In this document: positions 29,544-39,770 of the stretch, piece by piece
How the letters are laid out: each line of letters starts with the position of its first letter
Position numbering within the stretch: the first letter of the stretch is position 1
IMG/VR virus record: IMGVR_UViG_3300009684_001705
Location: 1 to 53,770 of that record
Reading direction: 5' to 3' (one strand)
DNA from: a virus
Length of the DNA stretch: 53,770 nt
Made by a program: the position numbers and the translations under genes
The notes under the pieces: model-generated
What the model was told of the DNA's origin: nothing
Databases searched by the model: none
Seen by the model: the letters and a program-made list of their open reading frames with translations, nothing else

Positions 29544-29786
29544 TTAATATTTATAAGCAATTGATACGGCTTTCATATTAGCACCCGTAATCAAATCTGT
29601 TGCAGACTTTTGCAAAACAATATTTTCAGTGTTAGTAACTGTTAAATTTGCATAAACTAATGCATTTGCAAATGCAACGTTACAAGTTGCGGCAGCACCG
29701 GTGTTAATAATACGAACAAGAGTTGCGTTGGCGACTGAATTTGCTGTGGCGATAGATGTTTCTGCACCTAAAACTTTAATAATCAT
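29544..29786 (-). CDS. Small virion-type protein, 80 aa
   Basis: 80 residues, low in charged residues and rich in Ala, Asn, Thr and Val (NATLVRIINTGAAATCNVAF, LTVTNTENIVLQKSATDLI). This is a beta-rich composition like small capsid decoration or fibre proteins. It lies between the core protein and protease genes, overlapping the core gene's stop. No named family is recognised; a head decoration protein is a reasonable guess. Confidence 0.65.
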   Translation of the reverse strand: MIIKVLGAETSIATANSVANATLVRIINTGAAATCNVAFANALVYANLTVTNTENIVLQKSATDLITGANMKAVSIAYKY

Positions 29787-31135
29787 TATACTCTCCCCTG
29801 AGCGACGCCATCGCCTACGTTACCAGAAGAAAATGACATTGGTACATCGGAAGGAGATGATTCTTTTTCTAATTTGTTAGTATTTTTCTTTTTCTTTTTA
29901 CCGCCTTCTAGCATTGGCATTGCTAAATCTTCTTTAACATTACCATATATGATATAATCATGAATACTGCAAATAGAAGCTTTGGCTGTAGCAACTTTAG
30001 CCTGTACCCATGGTTCAATATGCATATTTTTTGGCATTTTTTTAAGAAGCTCACTGGCATCGGCAATCATAGCTTTTAATTCTGTAGTTACCATTGATAC
30101 TTCTTCTTCTGTATCATTATAACTTTTTTCTTCATAAACTTTTTTACCGGCAAGATTATTTTCACGACCGGTCATATACTGAGCAATTTCTTCTGGATTA
30201 GTCAATTTTACTGTTCGTAAATTTCCATTTGCATCAGGAACTAGTTTATGTGGATTCACAGGTCTTCCATAATGTTCATCGGCCTGTCCACGTGCTAAAG
30301 GGCTATTAGGATCAAAATCTTCATGCATTTTTTTATTTTTATTATCAAGCATTCCACGTTTGTTTACAGTAGCCCAAGCAATGTTTTCAGCTTCTTTTGA
30401 AGAATGTCCAGCTTTCTTTTCGTTTGCTGTAATATAACCGACCATACGATCTACTTTGGCGCCTTCTTTAACGGCAATAATTTCAGCAAGACCTTTTTTA
30501 CCACCAAGCAAAAGTTTTTTTTGGGCGCCACATTCACACTCTTCTTTGGAGCAAGTTTCGCACTTCATTCCTTTTGCTTCATAAACTCTACGTCCATTTT
30601 TATAAATTGGATCGCCCAAAATTTCAGTTGCTCTTTGCATTCCTGTCATGCGGTTACCAGCTTTACGATTTATTTCTTTTGACTTTTTCCGAAGTTCATC
30701 GACACTCATACTTACACCAGTTGGTAATACATCTTTTAATATTTTGTTTCTTGATGCTTCTGCACCAGGAAGGTATTTACGACGTAAAAAATCTCGGCCT
30801 TTAGCTGTATCACCAATTTCATCAAGCTCTTCTACTTCTTCATAAACTTTTTGAGCAGCGCCCTGCATATTACCATGACGCTTTTCTTTTTTAGAATTTA
30901 AAGTATAATGTTCTGGGTTACCGGTATATGGTTCGTCTGTATTACCGACACGATCTGCATGCTTTTCAGTTTTATGAGCAGCAACAAACTTCTGTCCCAT
31001 TTCGTCTTTTGGCATGTAGTCGACCCCTGGATCTTCGCCAGTTGATCCAGCTTCGATCGAAGACTTCTTTACGCCCTTAAGGTCGAACTTAGTATCCTTT
31101 GGTGCTGCAATGCTTCTTAGGGGCTTCTTTGCCAT
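29786..31135 (-). CDS. Prohead core-type protein at the gp68 position, 449 aa
   Basis: 449 residues, Lys- and Glu-rich, mostly disordered or helical. It occupies the place of T4 gene 68 (between 67 and 21) but is about three times longer. Around residue 190 it has a Cys cluster (CETCSKEECECG) that could bind a metal. Near the C-terminus VTTELKAMIADASELLKKMP and KVATAKASICSIHDYIIYG form a conserved-looking helical hairpin. A polylysine stretch (KKKKKN) follows. Likely packaged inside the head as core or internal protein; direct evidence is only position and composition. Confidence 0.65.
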   Translation of the reverse strand: MAKKPLRSIAAPKDTKFDLKGVKKSSIEAGSTGEDPGVDYMPKDEMGQKFVAAHKTEKHADRVGNTDEPYTGNPEHYTLNSKKEKRHGNMQGAAQKVYEEVEELDEIGDTAKGRDFLRRKYLPGAEASRNKILKDVLPTGVSMSVDELRKKSKEINRKAGNRMTGMQRATEILGDPIYKNGRRVYEAKGMKCETCSKEECECGAQKKLLLGGKKGLAEIIAVKEGAKVDRMVGYITANEKKAGHSSKEAENIAWATVNKRGMLDNKNKKMHEDFDPNSPLARGQADEHYGRPVNPHKLVPDANGNLRTVKLTNPEEIAQYMTGRENNLAGKKVYEEKSYNDTEEEVSMVTTELKAMIADASELLKKMPKNMHIEPWVQAKVATAKASICSIHDYIIYGNVKEDLAMPMLEGGKKKKKNTNKLEKESSPSDVPMSFSSGNVGDGVAQGRV

Positions 31136-31139
31136 TTAA

Positions 31140-31340
31140 CTATTCCTCTGAGTTATCTTCGTAATCGCTTTCATCATCATTAGAATCATACATCTGTTGA
31201 GCGATTTGAATTTTTTTATCGTAAATTGCATTTTGAATTCGGTCAACTACCAAACTACCAAAAGCCTGTTCGAAATCTAAAGGCTTGGCCGCGACAGCAG
31301 CTGAAACTAAATCTTCTAATTCATATTTATATTCTGTCAT
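31140..31340 (-). CDS. Small acidic prohead core protein, gp67-like
   Basis: 66 residues ending in a strongly acidic tail (SNDDESDYEDNSEE). T4 gp67, a core protein required for correct head shape, is also small, acidic and located between portal gene 20 and gene 68. Sequence similarity cannot be judged by eye; call by position and composition. Confidence 0.68.
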   Translation of the reverse strand: MTEYKYELEDLVSAAVAAKPLDFEQAFGSLVVDRIQNAIYDKKIQIAQQMYDSNDDESDYEDNSEE

Positions 31341-31358
31341 ATTATAAATTCCTTTTTA

Positions 31359-33137
31359 TTATTGTGCCCTGCCAGCGCCCATTTGTTTGGCAATATCTGG
31401 GTTTTTAGCAACAATTTGAACAGCAGCTTTATATTTAGATTGATCTTGTATTGAACGTTGATCTTTAGGTTTTTTCTTCATTTGTTCAACAGTTATTATA
31501 GCCTGTCGAACTTCTTCTGCTTTATTTTTATCTTCCGGAGAAGCTGTCTGATCGCCATCTGGTTGTGCAGCACTTTGCTGATCCTGTTGCATCATTTGCA
31601 CATTTTGTTCGATAGTTGGGTTTAACCAACGAGGATCTTGTGACTGCGATTCTTCGGTAATTTGTCCATCCATCTCTTCGATGTCATCATCAGACTGTTG
31701 AAGGATATTTTTACGAATCCATTCATGCGAATAATATTTACCAGCCATATCTTGCATATTACGTGCAAGGTTTGCTCTACCTTCGGTAATTTCATTAGAC
31801 TTAAGTTCAGTAAAATAATTATCTTTTGCAAAGTCGAAACGGATATCCATCATCATTGTTTGGAAATCTTCAATCGTCGTTACACCCTTAAGAACTAACT
31901 GTTTCTCGAGCATTTTAGTAAACAAGTGAGAGAAACGAAGACGTAAACGATCAACGAAACGAGCAAATTTCAATTCGTCACGAGTGATTTCAGTGGCTCT
32001 ACCAATTGAGAACAAAGCGTCTGAATTTAAACGTGAAATAGGCACATTAAGTGTTTGGAGAAACTTTTTTTGAAAATACAGAACGTCGTCCATCTGACCT
32101 AATGTTTGACCACCAGGAAGGGTAGTAACTTCCGTACCTCTTCCACCTTCACGACGAGGAAGCCAATAGTCTTCAAGCATCGTCATAAATTTGCGATCAT
32201 CTCGTACTTCGCCTGTTGAGGCGTCGTAAATTAATCTGTTTTTATGTTTAACCATGATGTCACGAACGTACTGTTCAGCTTTCATCTTTGGTAAATTACC
32301 AACGTCAATATACCAGATACGACGTTCAGGTGCACGTGCAAGTCGATAAATAACTAATGCATCTTCAAGAGTGCGTAGTTGATTCAAAGCTTTAATTGCT
32401 TTATGCATATAAGAAAGAACCATTGTTCCCTGATTGTCAGTTAGACCGGAAACAACATGTAGGATAGAATCTTTGGCGATTTTCAAACCGTTGGTGCTTG
32501 GACCAACTGATTTATTACCATAATTAAATCCTTTATCATTAAAGATAAAATATTCATTAACTACTTTAGATAAAGCCGATTCATTAGTACCTGCACCACT
32601 ACTCATACCAGCCTGAATTCGACGCTTTGAAATTTCTCTAACTTTACGAATTTTACGGGGATCGATATAACGAATTTCTTTGATACCCTCTTTAGGCGCT
32701 TTTTCATCAACAAGAATATGATAATATAGACGACCATCGATATACCAACGACGATAAATTTCATATGCATGTTTATTAAAATCAAGCAATTTTAAACAAG
32801 TTTGAAATTCTTCTCTCACTACTTTTTTAATAGAATCAGAAACTTTAACATTATCAAGATTAATTTGTACGATAATTTCATCATCGATTGAAATAGATTC
32901 ATTTACAATTTCATCAACAGCAGCATCACACTCTGGCTGAAGAGCCATTTCTCTATATTTCGTTACCAATTCTGCTTCGGTACGTACAGTACCATCAAGA
33001 TCAACATATGTACCAAACGCACCACCAGCAGCTACGACTAATGCACCGTCATCCTGTTCTTTAGGAGTAAACGATGGTATCTGCTCTTGATCTTTAAGGC
33101 TTTTGCGTTTAAACTCAAATCCGAATAGTTCTGCCAT
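31359..33137 (-). CDS. gp20: Portal protein gp20
   Basis: 592 residues (T4: 524). FGTYVDLDGTV, CDAAVDEIVNESISIDDE, EIRYIDPRKIRKVREI, RLARAPERRIWYIDVGNLPK and PISRLNSDALFSIGRATEIT are hallmark gp20 segments. Twelve copies form the ring at the capsid vertex through which DNA enters. The C-terminus is Gln-rich and longer than in T4. Confidence 0.97.
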   Translation of the reverse strand: MAELFGFEFKRKSLKDQEQIPSFTPKEQDDGALVVAAGGAFGTYVDLDGTVRTEAELVTKYREMALQPECDAAVDEIVNESISIDDEIIVQINLDNVKVSDSIKKVVREEFQTCLKLLDFNKHAYEIYRRWYIDGRLYYHILVDEKAPKEGIKEIRYIDPRKIRKVREISKRRIQAGMSSGAGTNESALSKVVNEYFIFNDKGFNYGNKSVGPSTNGLKIAKDSILHVVSGLTDNQGTMVLSYMHKAIKALNQLRTLEDALVIYRLARAPERRIWYIDVGNLPKMKAEQYVRDIMVKHKNRLIYDASTGEVRDDRKFMTMLEDYWLPRREGGRGTEVTTLPGGQTLGQMDDVLYFQKKFLQTLNVPISRLNSDALFSIGRATEITRDELKFARFVDRLRLRFSHLFTKMLEKQLVLKGVTTIEDFQTMMMDIRFDFAKDNYFTELKSNEITEGRANLARNMQDMAGKYYSHEWIRKNILQQSDDDIEEMDGQITEESQSQDPRWLNPTIEQNVQMMQQDQQSAAQPDGDQTASPEDKNKAEEVRQAIITVEQMKKKPKDQRSIQDQSKYKAAVQIVAKNPDIAKQMGAGRAQ

Positions 33138-33152
33138 TTAAATCTCCAAAAT

Positions 33153-33176
33153 GGAGAGGGAGTTTATTCCCTCTCC
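33153..33176 (-). terminator. Hairpin between genes 19 and 20, weak terminator
   Basis: GGAGAGGGA (33176-33168) pairs with TCCCTCTCC (33161-33153) on the minus strand around a 6-base loop, followed by ATTTTGG. The short U-run suggests attenuation rather than full termination. A second small hairpin CCTAAAT/ATTTAGG lies just upstream after the gene 19 stop. Confidence 0.6.
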
Positions 33177-33193
33177 TAAATCACTATTATTAT

Positions 33194-33808
33194 TTAGGCT
33201 GGACCAGATGGACCATTCTGGATCGCACTAGCGCCATAAGTATTTACGCCACCAGCTTTCTTATCGGAAGCTTCGATACCAGGAATCCAGTAATCGTATG
33301 AGAAGTTAACTGTGAAAGTTTCAACCTGATTTGCAGAATCCCAATCAAGAGCAATTGCACCAATCTGAGTTGGGAAAGCACCGATTAAGATATACGAACG
33401 AAGTTCAGAACCGTCTTTACTGTACTGAATAACTTCAAGGTCCTGTTTATACTGTTCTGCAGAAAGAGCAGGATCACGAATGTTTGATACCATGCGATTA
33501 AGCGCATTTGACCATGATTCGAATAATGAACGAACAGCAAAGTCTTCGTCATTCATTACAGTTACTGACCAATCAGTGAACTGACGCTCACCAGCGACCT
33601 TAATTTTACGACCGAAATATGGGATTTCGATTTGTGAAATTGTTGAATCAGGAATTTCAGCTGCGCGACAAACGAAACGGAACTTATCCACTGACACATT
33701 GTCGATGCCAATCCCTGCAGGGACTGACATAAACACGTTGAATAGGGATGGTCTGGTACCACCATATACCAGACCATTTGACTTGAAAGCACTAATATTA
33801 AAAGGCAT
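33194..33808 (-). CDS. gp19: Tail tube protein gp19
   Basis: 204 residues. FRFVCRAAEIPDSTISQIEI, IPYFGRKIKVAGERQFTDW and VETFTVNFSYDYWIPG are typical of T4-like gp19. It polymerises in hexameric rings to form the inner tube. It follows sheath gene 18 and is slightly longer than T4 gp19 (163) because of a Gly/Ala-rich C-terminus. Confidence 0.96.
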   Translation of the reverse strand: MPFNISAFKSNGLVYGGTRPSLFNVFMSVPAGIGIDNVSVDKFRFVCRAAEIPDSTISQIEIPYFGRKIKVAGERQFTDWSVTVMNDEDFAVRSLFESWSNALNRMVSNIRDPALSAEQYKQDLEVIQYSKDGSELRSYILIGAFPTQIGAIALDWDSANQVETFTVNFSYDYWIPGIEASDKKAGGVNTYGASAIQNGPSGPA

Positions 33809-33838
33809 CTATCTTACTCCTCGAGTTTTATTTATTTA

Positions 33839-36082
33839 TTAAAACTTGCCAACAACTTCGGAGAACTGAACGCCAGATGCAACAGCAACGAAGTTAAGCT
33901 GAATGAAGTTAATTGAACGAGCTGGCTTAATATAGATGTCGCCGACGAACTGATTCGTATCAACAATTTGCGGAGTATTATTGGTGTCGTCACAAACAAC
34001 CAAGAAGTCAGTAATACCACGACGACCCTGAATATTACGGAGGTATGGTGTTACGAGATTCTTAAACTGCGATCTTGTGAAAGCATCGTTAAACTCGAAA
34101 AGAGAGTACTTAGCAGCAGTTGAGATAGCCTTTTCAAGAACAATAAACAGACGACGAACGTTAATACGGTCGAAAGCTGATGGCTTTGCCTGTGCAGTTT
34201 TATCACCATAAAGAACAGTGCCCTGACCTGGGAATGTTACAACTGGATTGATGCCATTCTTATAAAGAATATCGCGATCGGCCTTGCGTGGATTATATGC
34301 AAGCTTGACAAGATTTTTAATTTGACCACGGTTGAAACCAGCAGGTGACCACCATGCATCATTAGTATTGTCAGTACGAGCACATAGACCAGCAATGTCG
34401 CCGTTCAATGGAATCCAACGATAAAGATCATTGTAACGATCATATTGATACTTATATCCAGAATCAATTACAGCATATGATGATGAGTGAACCGAATTTC
34501 TCCAAGAAACAAGATTAGTTGCTTCAGTACCAAACGAATTTAATGTTTGTAGTTTATCAGGAGAAACGAATACAACACAGTCTTTGCGAATTTCAGCGAT
34601 ATTATCGATAAGATAATTCGAAAGCTGCCATGAAGAACCAGAAGGTCCAATAGGACGACCCTGAAGAACAAGAGAAATGTCGATATCTTCGGCAGAAGCG
34701 AAATAATCATATGCAGATGCAATAATTGAAAAATTATTTGAAGAAGATTCATCGTAACCATCAGCGCCAAGAGTCATAATAATATTGGCAGGAACATAAT
34801 TGGTTGATGATGTAACAAGGGCCGCATTAGCAGATGCAGAACCTGAACGATCGTTCGCCCACCAAATATATTTTGAATCTTGATTAATTACATCTTTGTA
34901 ATAATTTCCAGTAGTATCAAGATTTTTTGCATCGGTTGCACGTGAAAGACCCTTGAATACTTCAAGAACACTACCAGGAGTTCCAGTAAACTGACCATTG
35001 TCATCAACAACTACAATATGAAGTTCATCTTTGGCGGCAGTATTACCATTTACAAGAACATAATTTGAAATACCAGGAGCAGTGTCGACAACATTATTAA
35101 ATTCCCAATAACGAGATACTGTATTTGTAGAGTATGCAGTATGTAAACGATATGGATCTTGAAATTGCATAGTCAAAGTTGTATTAGTTGAATTAGATAC
35201 AGCATTGATTTGAGTAATTTGAAGATACTGAAAACCAATAGTTGCATTACCAGCAAGAATTTTATCACCAATTACATATTGAGAAACGTTAGCAGAAGTA
35301 TTTGAAATTCCTGCAAAATTGGCAATGGCAACGTTGCTACCAATAGTAAAATCAACATTGGCGCCATAAGAGATATTAGACGAAAATGAATTTGTACTAC
35401 TACAAACTGAAACACGTAGAGAATTACCGATATCACCTGGATACTTAGCAACGAATGCAACATCAGAATCGAAAGAACCATCAAGTGTAGTGTATGCATT
35501 AAGATTAGGTACGATTTGATTTACAAGGTTAGCAACATAAGCATTTGCAGAATTAGTATCGAAACCAACAGCGTTATATGAAGTTTCTGGACGTCCGAAG
35601 TACATAGTAACAGCGCCATTCGAAACACCAGCATTGTTTGACATAGTAAAGGCAGTTGAATTGATAACTGCCGAAATTACTACAGATTTACCAGTATTGA
35701 AAGCAGCGCTGTTAGATACTTGAGTTAGATACATACCAGCGACAAGAGTGGCTGTGTTTGATACAATTACGTTAGCTGAAGCGTTTGTAACGTTCGCAGA
35801 AACAGATGGAGTTACGCCACTGGTGTTAGCAGCACGAACTACATAAAGACGATTTGAGTAAGATAGAAAATTAGCAGCAGTGAAAAATGTTTCTGCATTA
35901 TAATTGTTTGGTTTGCCAAATGTTTTAACGAGAACATTTTCGTTATCAACAAGATATCTTACACCGACTGGACCCCAATGGAATAGGCCCGCAAGTGCAC
36001 CATCAGATGTAGCAACTGCAGGGACAACCGTGGTAAGGTCAATTTCGGTTACATTAACGCCGGGACTTAGTTGGAATGCCAT
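33839..36082 (-). CDS. gp18: Tail sheath protein gp18
   Basis: 747 residues (T4: 659). The N-terminus FQLSPGVNVTEIDLTTVVPA and the C-terminal PSAFDRINVRRLFIVLEKAI, TPYLRNIQGRRGITDFLV and GDIYIKPARSINFIQLNFVA are diagnostic of contractile sheath proteins. The middle holds Asn/Ser/Val-rich domains that decorate the sheath exterior and vary among phages. Confidence 0.97.
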   Translation of the reverse strand: MAFQLSPGVNVTEIDLTTVVPAVATSDGALAGLFHWGPVGVRYLVDNENVLVKTFGKPNNYNAETFFTAANFLSYSNRLYVVRAANTSGVTPSVSANVTNASANVIVSNTATLVAGMYLTQVSNSAAFNTGKSVVISAVINSTAFTMSNNAGVSNGAVTMYFGRPETSYNAVGFDTNSANAYVANLVNQIVPNLNAYTTLDGSFDSDVAFVAKYPGDIGNSLRVSVCSSTNSFSSNISYGANVDFTIGSNVAIANFAGISNTSANVSQYVIGDKILAGNATIGFQYLQITQINAVSNSTNTTLTMQFQDPYRLHTAYSTNTVSRYWEFNNVVDTAPGISNYVLVNGNTAAKDELHIVVVDDNGQFTGTPGSVLEVFKGLSRATDAKNLDTTGNYYKDVINQDSKYIWWANDRSGSASANAALVTSSTNYVPANIIMTLGADGYDESSSNNFSIIASAYDYFASAEDIDISLVLQGRPIGPSGSSWQLSNYLIDNIAEIRKDCVVFVSPDKLQTLNSFGTEATNLVSWRNSVHSSSYAVIDSGYKYQYDRYNDLYRWIPLNGDIAGLCARTDNTNDAWWSPAGFNRGQIKNLVKLAYNPRKADRDILYKNGINPVVTFPGQGTVLYGDKTAQAKPSAFDRINVRRLFIVLEKAISTAAKYSLFEFNDAFTRSQFKNLVTPYLRNIQGRRGITDFLVVCDDTNNTPQIVDTNQFVGDIYIKPARSINFIQLNFVAVASGVQFSEVVGKF

Positions 36083-36125
36083 TTTCTATCTCTCCTTTTT
36101 ATCGAGAACATATTTTATTTATTTA

Positions 36126-37778
36126 TTAAAAGTTGTCTCTTACATTATGCATCCAGGCGTCAGGAACGAAGTGTTCAATTTCTTCATCGTAGTCTTCTCG
36201 TCCATCAAAGAAAAATCCAAATGGCGCCATATCCTGATCAAGGTCTTCTTCTGATTTTTCTTTTAACGATAATAATGTATTAATATTAGTATAATCTTTA
36301 AAATATTGCTGTTCTGAAAGCCAAGCGAACAGAACCAAACACATTACTAAGTCGTCATGTTTACCAGATTCAGCTTCATATGAATTGCTTTTTTTCGAAA
36401 AAGTAGAAAATTCTTGAATTGTATTAAAATCATTAATTAGTATTTGGTTTTGTTCAACTAAAAGTTTAATTATAGAACAACCGATAGATTTAACAACTTT
36501 TGTTGTACGAATACCTTTATCTGTATTTCCACCACCGAAACCACCGGTAATACGTTTACCTGATCTTCCGGCATTTTCAGTAAATAATACGTTCTCATAA
36601 CCAAGATCATAATGTAATGTATGAGAAACCTGTTCGCCGATATCATTTACTTCGACAAGAACAGAACAATTATTATATGCTTTGGCAACTCTATGTATTA
36701 TTTCAGCATAATCAGCTGGTCCGACATTGTTATTTCGGAATACACATACCTGCTGATATGGCATTTGTGTAACATCCATAAGCTGGAACGCTGAATAGTC
36801 TAAACCTTTACCACGTGAAACGTCACATACCATCATATAAACATGATCTTTTATGGGTTGAAAATATTGTTTAAGACCATCTTTATCAACTAATGGATTT
36901 TGATGAACTAATTCTTTAAGTTTCCAACCAGAGATAAGCGTTCCAGAAGAACCAATAAACTCACAGCAATATTCCTGTTCAAACTTTGCTGTATCGAAAT
37001 TCATGGCGGCTAACGTATCTTGTTTCCAAGCTTCGTCTCTGCCAGGAACATTTTGCCATTCAACTCGAATACTTACATACTGGTTACGTTTTTCTATCGA
37101 ATTAATCCAAATACTATAAAAGTGATTCAAACCATTTGGAGTTGAAACAAGAATAATTTTAGATTCAGTACCAGATGAAATGGTAGGATAAACTGAGGTA
37201 AAAAACTCGTCCCAGTTTTCAATGAAGGCTGCTTCGTCAATGAATAGTAGGTTGATAGCGTAACCACGGATAGCGTCAGTTGACGTAGCTGCAGCAAGAA
37301 CACGTGAACCGTTTTCAAGTTCCATAGAACCCTTATTCCATTCTTTCACACCCTGCTGCAGCCAAACCGGAAGGTGCTGGTACGCTAACTGAATTTTACC
37401 AAGAATTTCTCGGGCCGTATCGCCTTTGTTGGCGAGCAGAGCAACAGTTTTATCTGAGTGGAAAATAATATACCAAAGAATAAATGCACAGGTAGTAGTT
37501 GACTTACCTGCCTGCCGTGCTGTGGTAATAATATTAAAACGATTCGCAGCAAACGATCGTAACATAATTTTTTGATAATCATATAATTTAAAGCCGATAA
37601 GACCTTTATCGACGTTAACAATTTTCATATAAGTTTCGGTAAAATAAACTGGGTCTTGTGAACATCTAATATATTCAGCAACGGATTCTGTTGTCCAATC
37701 AATAGATTGATTGGCTCTTTTTAGAAGAGCATTACCATTATAACCAGTTGCAACATTAGATAGATCAGGAGCAAACAT
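36126..37778 (-). CDS. gp17: Terminase large subunit gp17
   Basis: 550 residues. ATPase domain with Walker A TTARQAGKS (85-93) and Walker B LLFIDEAAF (177-185), then coupling motif VSTPNG. The C-terminal RNase H-like nuclease has VCDVSRGKGLDYSAF, VLVEVNDIGE and GKHDDLVMCL with the metal-binding acidic residues. It cuts concatemeric DNA and pumps it through portal gp20. Start overlaps the gp16 stop. Confidence 0.97.
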   Translation of the reverse strand: MFAPDLSNVATGYNGNALLKRANQSIDWTTESVAEYIRCSQDPVYFTETYMKIVNVDKGLIGFKLYDYQKIMLRSFAANRFNIITTARQAGKSTTTCAFILWYIIFHSDKTVALLANKGDTAREILGKIQLAYQHLPVWLQQGVKEWNKGSMELENGSRVLAAATSTDAIRGYAINLLFIDEAAFIENWDEFFTSVYPTISSGTESKIILVSTPNGLNHFYSIWINSIEKRNQYVSIRVEWQNVPGRDEAWKQDTLAAMNFDTAKFEQEYCCEFIGSSGTLISGWKLKELVHQNPLVDKDGLKQYFQPIKDHVYMMVCDVSRGKGLDYSAFQLMDVTQMPYQQVCVFRNNNVGPADYAEIIHRVAKAYNNCSVLVEVNDIGEQVSHTLHYDLGYENVLFTENAGRSGKRITGGFGGGNTDKGIRTTKVVKSIGCSIIKLLVEQNQILINDFNTIQEFSTFSKKSNSYEAESGKHDDLVMCLVLFAWLSEQQYFKDYTNINTLLSLKEKSEEDLDQDMAPFGFFFDGREDYDEEIEHFVPDAWMHNVRDNF

Positions 37779-38194
37779 TATTTTTTCATCTCAGCTATTA
37801 CTTTTTGAAGTTCTGCGGTAGAACCCACGAACAAATTATTTGTTACTGATTTAGCATGTGCATTATTAGGTTCGTCGATATTTTTGATTTCACGAATTTT
37901 AGTTTGAAGTTCCATTAAATCTTTATTAGCCTGCAGCATAGTATCCATAAGCTTTGCCAAAACTTCAAAGGCTCTTGGATGTTGTGAACTGTCAGCAATT
38001 TGACCAAGTTTGAATATAGCTTCTTGACCAGTTTGAATAACTTCATGAATATTAGAGCGAGCCATTTCGAAATCGTTTGTGGCGCTATCATTATGTGCTG
38101 ATGATATAATATCTTTGACAGTATTATTAACTGTCGTCATTGGATTAATACCTAAAGCATCACTCAATGGATCATTATTAGCATTTTTTGTCAT
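37778..38194 (-). CDS. gp16: Terminase small subunit gp16
   Basis: 138 residues. The helical central region MARSNIHEVIQTGQEAIFKL then RAFEVLAKLMDTMLQANKDL resembles T4-like gp16, which recognises DNA and stimulates gp17 ATPase. Position directly before gp17 with overlapping stop/start (TAATG) supports it. Confidence 0.92.
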   Translation of the reverse strand: MTKNANNDPLSDALGINPMTTVNNTVKDIISSAHNDSATNDFEMARSNIHEVIQTGQEAIFKLGQIADSSQHPRAFEVLAKLMDTMLQANKDLMELQTKIREIKNIDEPNNAHAKSVTNNLFVGSTAELQKVIAEMKK

Positions 38195-39048
38195 TCTAAC
38201 TCATCTGTGTTGTAGATTTGGGAAATATATCCAAAATCGTCAGTCGCTTCAATTTCAACATAAGGAATAGTACCAGTACTATTATTTGCAGCACCATACC
38301 AATTAATTGGTGAACCGTTTGATGATAAACCTGGTTGTACTGTTACTCGTTCTGCAGGTGATGTATTACCGACCGAGTCTGCCAATGTTCCATCTGGAAC
38401 ACTGGGAATATAAAAAGTTGTATTAACGAATTTAATGATACCAGATTTTTTAACTGGACCATAGATATAACCTTTAAGTGTAAGATCGAGAGTCCAAACA
38501 ATAGATCTACGCTCTTTAAATTCCGAATCATACTTATCTTCATAACGAATATCATTAAGAATAACAGGAATATCCATAATAATTTCCATTTCTGGAATAA
38601 GTTTAACAGTCGTGGTCCAGTCTGGTGTAAAATATGGAAGAATTTGTTCTATAATTTTAGTACCATCTTCTGCATTTTTAGCATAAATATAAACTTTAAA
38701 ATTAAAATTATATGGTACTGGATTATATTGATATTTAAAATTACTGGCATCAAACTTAACTGAAGATTTAACAAGAGTATTTAATTTTCTAGTACCATCG
38801 TATTTTATCTGTCCCATTTCAAAAGAAATCATTGGCAATGTAATCATTGCTGTTTGACGATCAATATTAGGATCCTGTAAAACACGGGCCAACATTTTAT
38901 CTTTTGGTGCATAAGTAACAGGCACTTTCACAATAGAAACTACGTTACCAGTTTTATTTTCTTTTGTAACACGAATATCGTTGAATAATGTACCAACGAG
39001 AATTACGTATTTACGGATAGTTTGGAAATAAAAACCTTGTCCGAACAT
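38191..39048 (-). CDS. gp15: Tail sheath terminator gp15
   Basis: 285 residues (T4: 272). FYFQTIRKYVILVGTLFNDI, KVPVTYAPKDKMLARVLQDP and EMIDIPVILNDI-like strands match gp15, which caps the contracted-state tail and joins it to the head-neck. Overlaps both neighbours by a few bases, as in the 14-15-16 operon of related phages. The C-terminus carries an extra about 30 residues rich in Asn, Gly and Ser. Confidence 0.94.
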   Translation of the reverse strand: MFGQGFYFQTIRKYVILVGTLFNDIRVTKENKTGNVVSIVKVPVTYAPKDKMLARVLQDPNIDRQTAMITLPMISFEMGQIKYDGTRKLNTLVKSSVKFDASNFKYQYNPVPYNFNFKVYIYAKNAEDGTKIIEQILPYFTPDWTTTVKLIPEMEIIMDIPVILNDIRYEDKYDSEFKERRSIVWTLDLTLKGYIYGPVKKSGIIKFVNTTFYIPSVPDGTLADSVGNTSPAERVTVQPGLSSNGSPINWYGAANNSTGTIPYVEIEATDDFGYISQIYNTDELE

Positions 39049-39770
39049 TAAATATCGCCTTCGCTAAATGGATCTATTGCTGTAAAATCAACAAACAGAT
39101 CAGACTCGTTCTGTATTTGTTGATTATCAGCGCCTGGTAAAATCTGACTAAGACTAAATTTTTCAGAAACAAGATAATTTTCTGATTCATCAAGAAGATA
39201 ATTTCCAGCTTCATCTGTAATAGTCCAATCAATGATATTGGTCGAGAACTTTTTCTGTAAAATATCAATTTCAGGTATACCAGTATTTAATATCTCATTA
39301 GAATATTCAAATAATTCACAAGTCATTTCCCAAGTTTGTAAAGCTCCGAGCTGATAAAACATTTCGAATTTGTTAACAAATTTAATTTGGAAACACTTTT
39401 TATTGAGTGGGAAATATATTAAGTCGCCTTCATTAGGTCTAACTTGTGTATTGTAAACTTCAACTTCTTCTGTAAATCTTCTTTGTGCAACAGAGAAAAT
39501 AACTTGATCCCGAATTTCAATACCAAACTTAGACATGAAATTGCCATCGCCCTGAAATCCATCAACAGACTTAATATAAATTTCAATTGGATATGCGATT
39601 TCATAACTTGACTGATCATCAGCACCATATACAGAATCATAATTATTGAGTTTACGGGGAATATAATACATATCCTGACCGTAAATACGGACAGCCTCGA
39701 TAATCAAATTTTCAATAAGTTGTTGTTCTTGAGATGATTGAAAATTATTGAAGAAAAAGTTAGTTGCCAC
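39048..39770 (-). CDS. gp14: Neck protein gp14
   Basis: 240 residues, GTG start overlapping the previous gene's stop. TNFFFNNFQSSQEQQLIENL, GQDMYYIPRKLNNYDSVYGA and EMTCELFEYSNE are characteristic of gp14. With gp13 it forms the neck that closes filled heads and receives the tail. Size is close to T4 (256). Confidence 0.95.
   Translation of the reverse strand: MATNFFFNNFQSSQEQQLIENLIIEAVRIYGQDMYYIPRKLNNYDSVYGADDQSSYEIAYPIEIYIKSVDGFQGDGNFMSKFGIEIRDQVIFSVAQRRFTEEVEVYNTQVRPNEGDLIYFPLNKKCFQIKFVNKFEMFYQLGALQTWEMTCELFEYSNEILNTGIPEIDILQKKFSTNIIDWTITDEAGNYLLDESENYLVSEKFSLSQILPGADNQQIQNESDLFVDFTAIDPFSEGDI

Noticed and set aside
29548-29555. TATAAATA before gene 21
   Set aside because: Forms the last codons (YKY) of the 80-aa gene and would leave almost no leader before the gp21 ATG; possible but not convincing.
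31324-31331. TATAAATA late-promoter motif
   Set aside because: Encodes EYKYE of the gp67-like protein and stands inside the gene; no start codon follows at a suitable distance.
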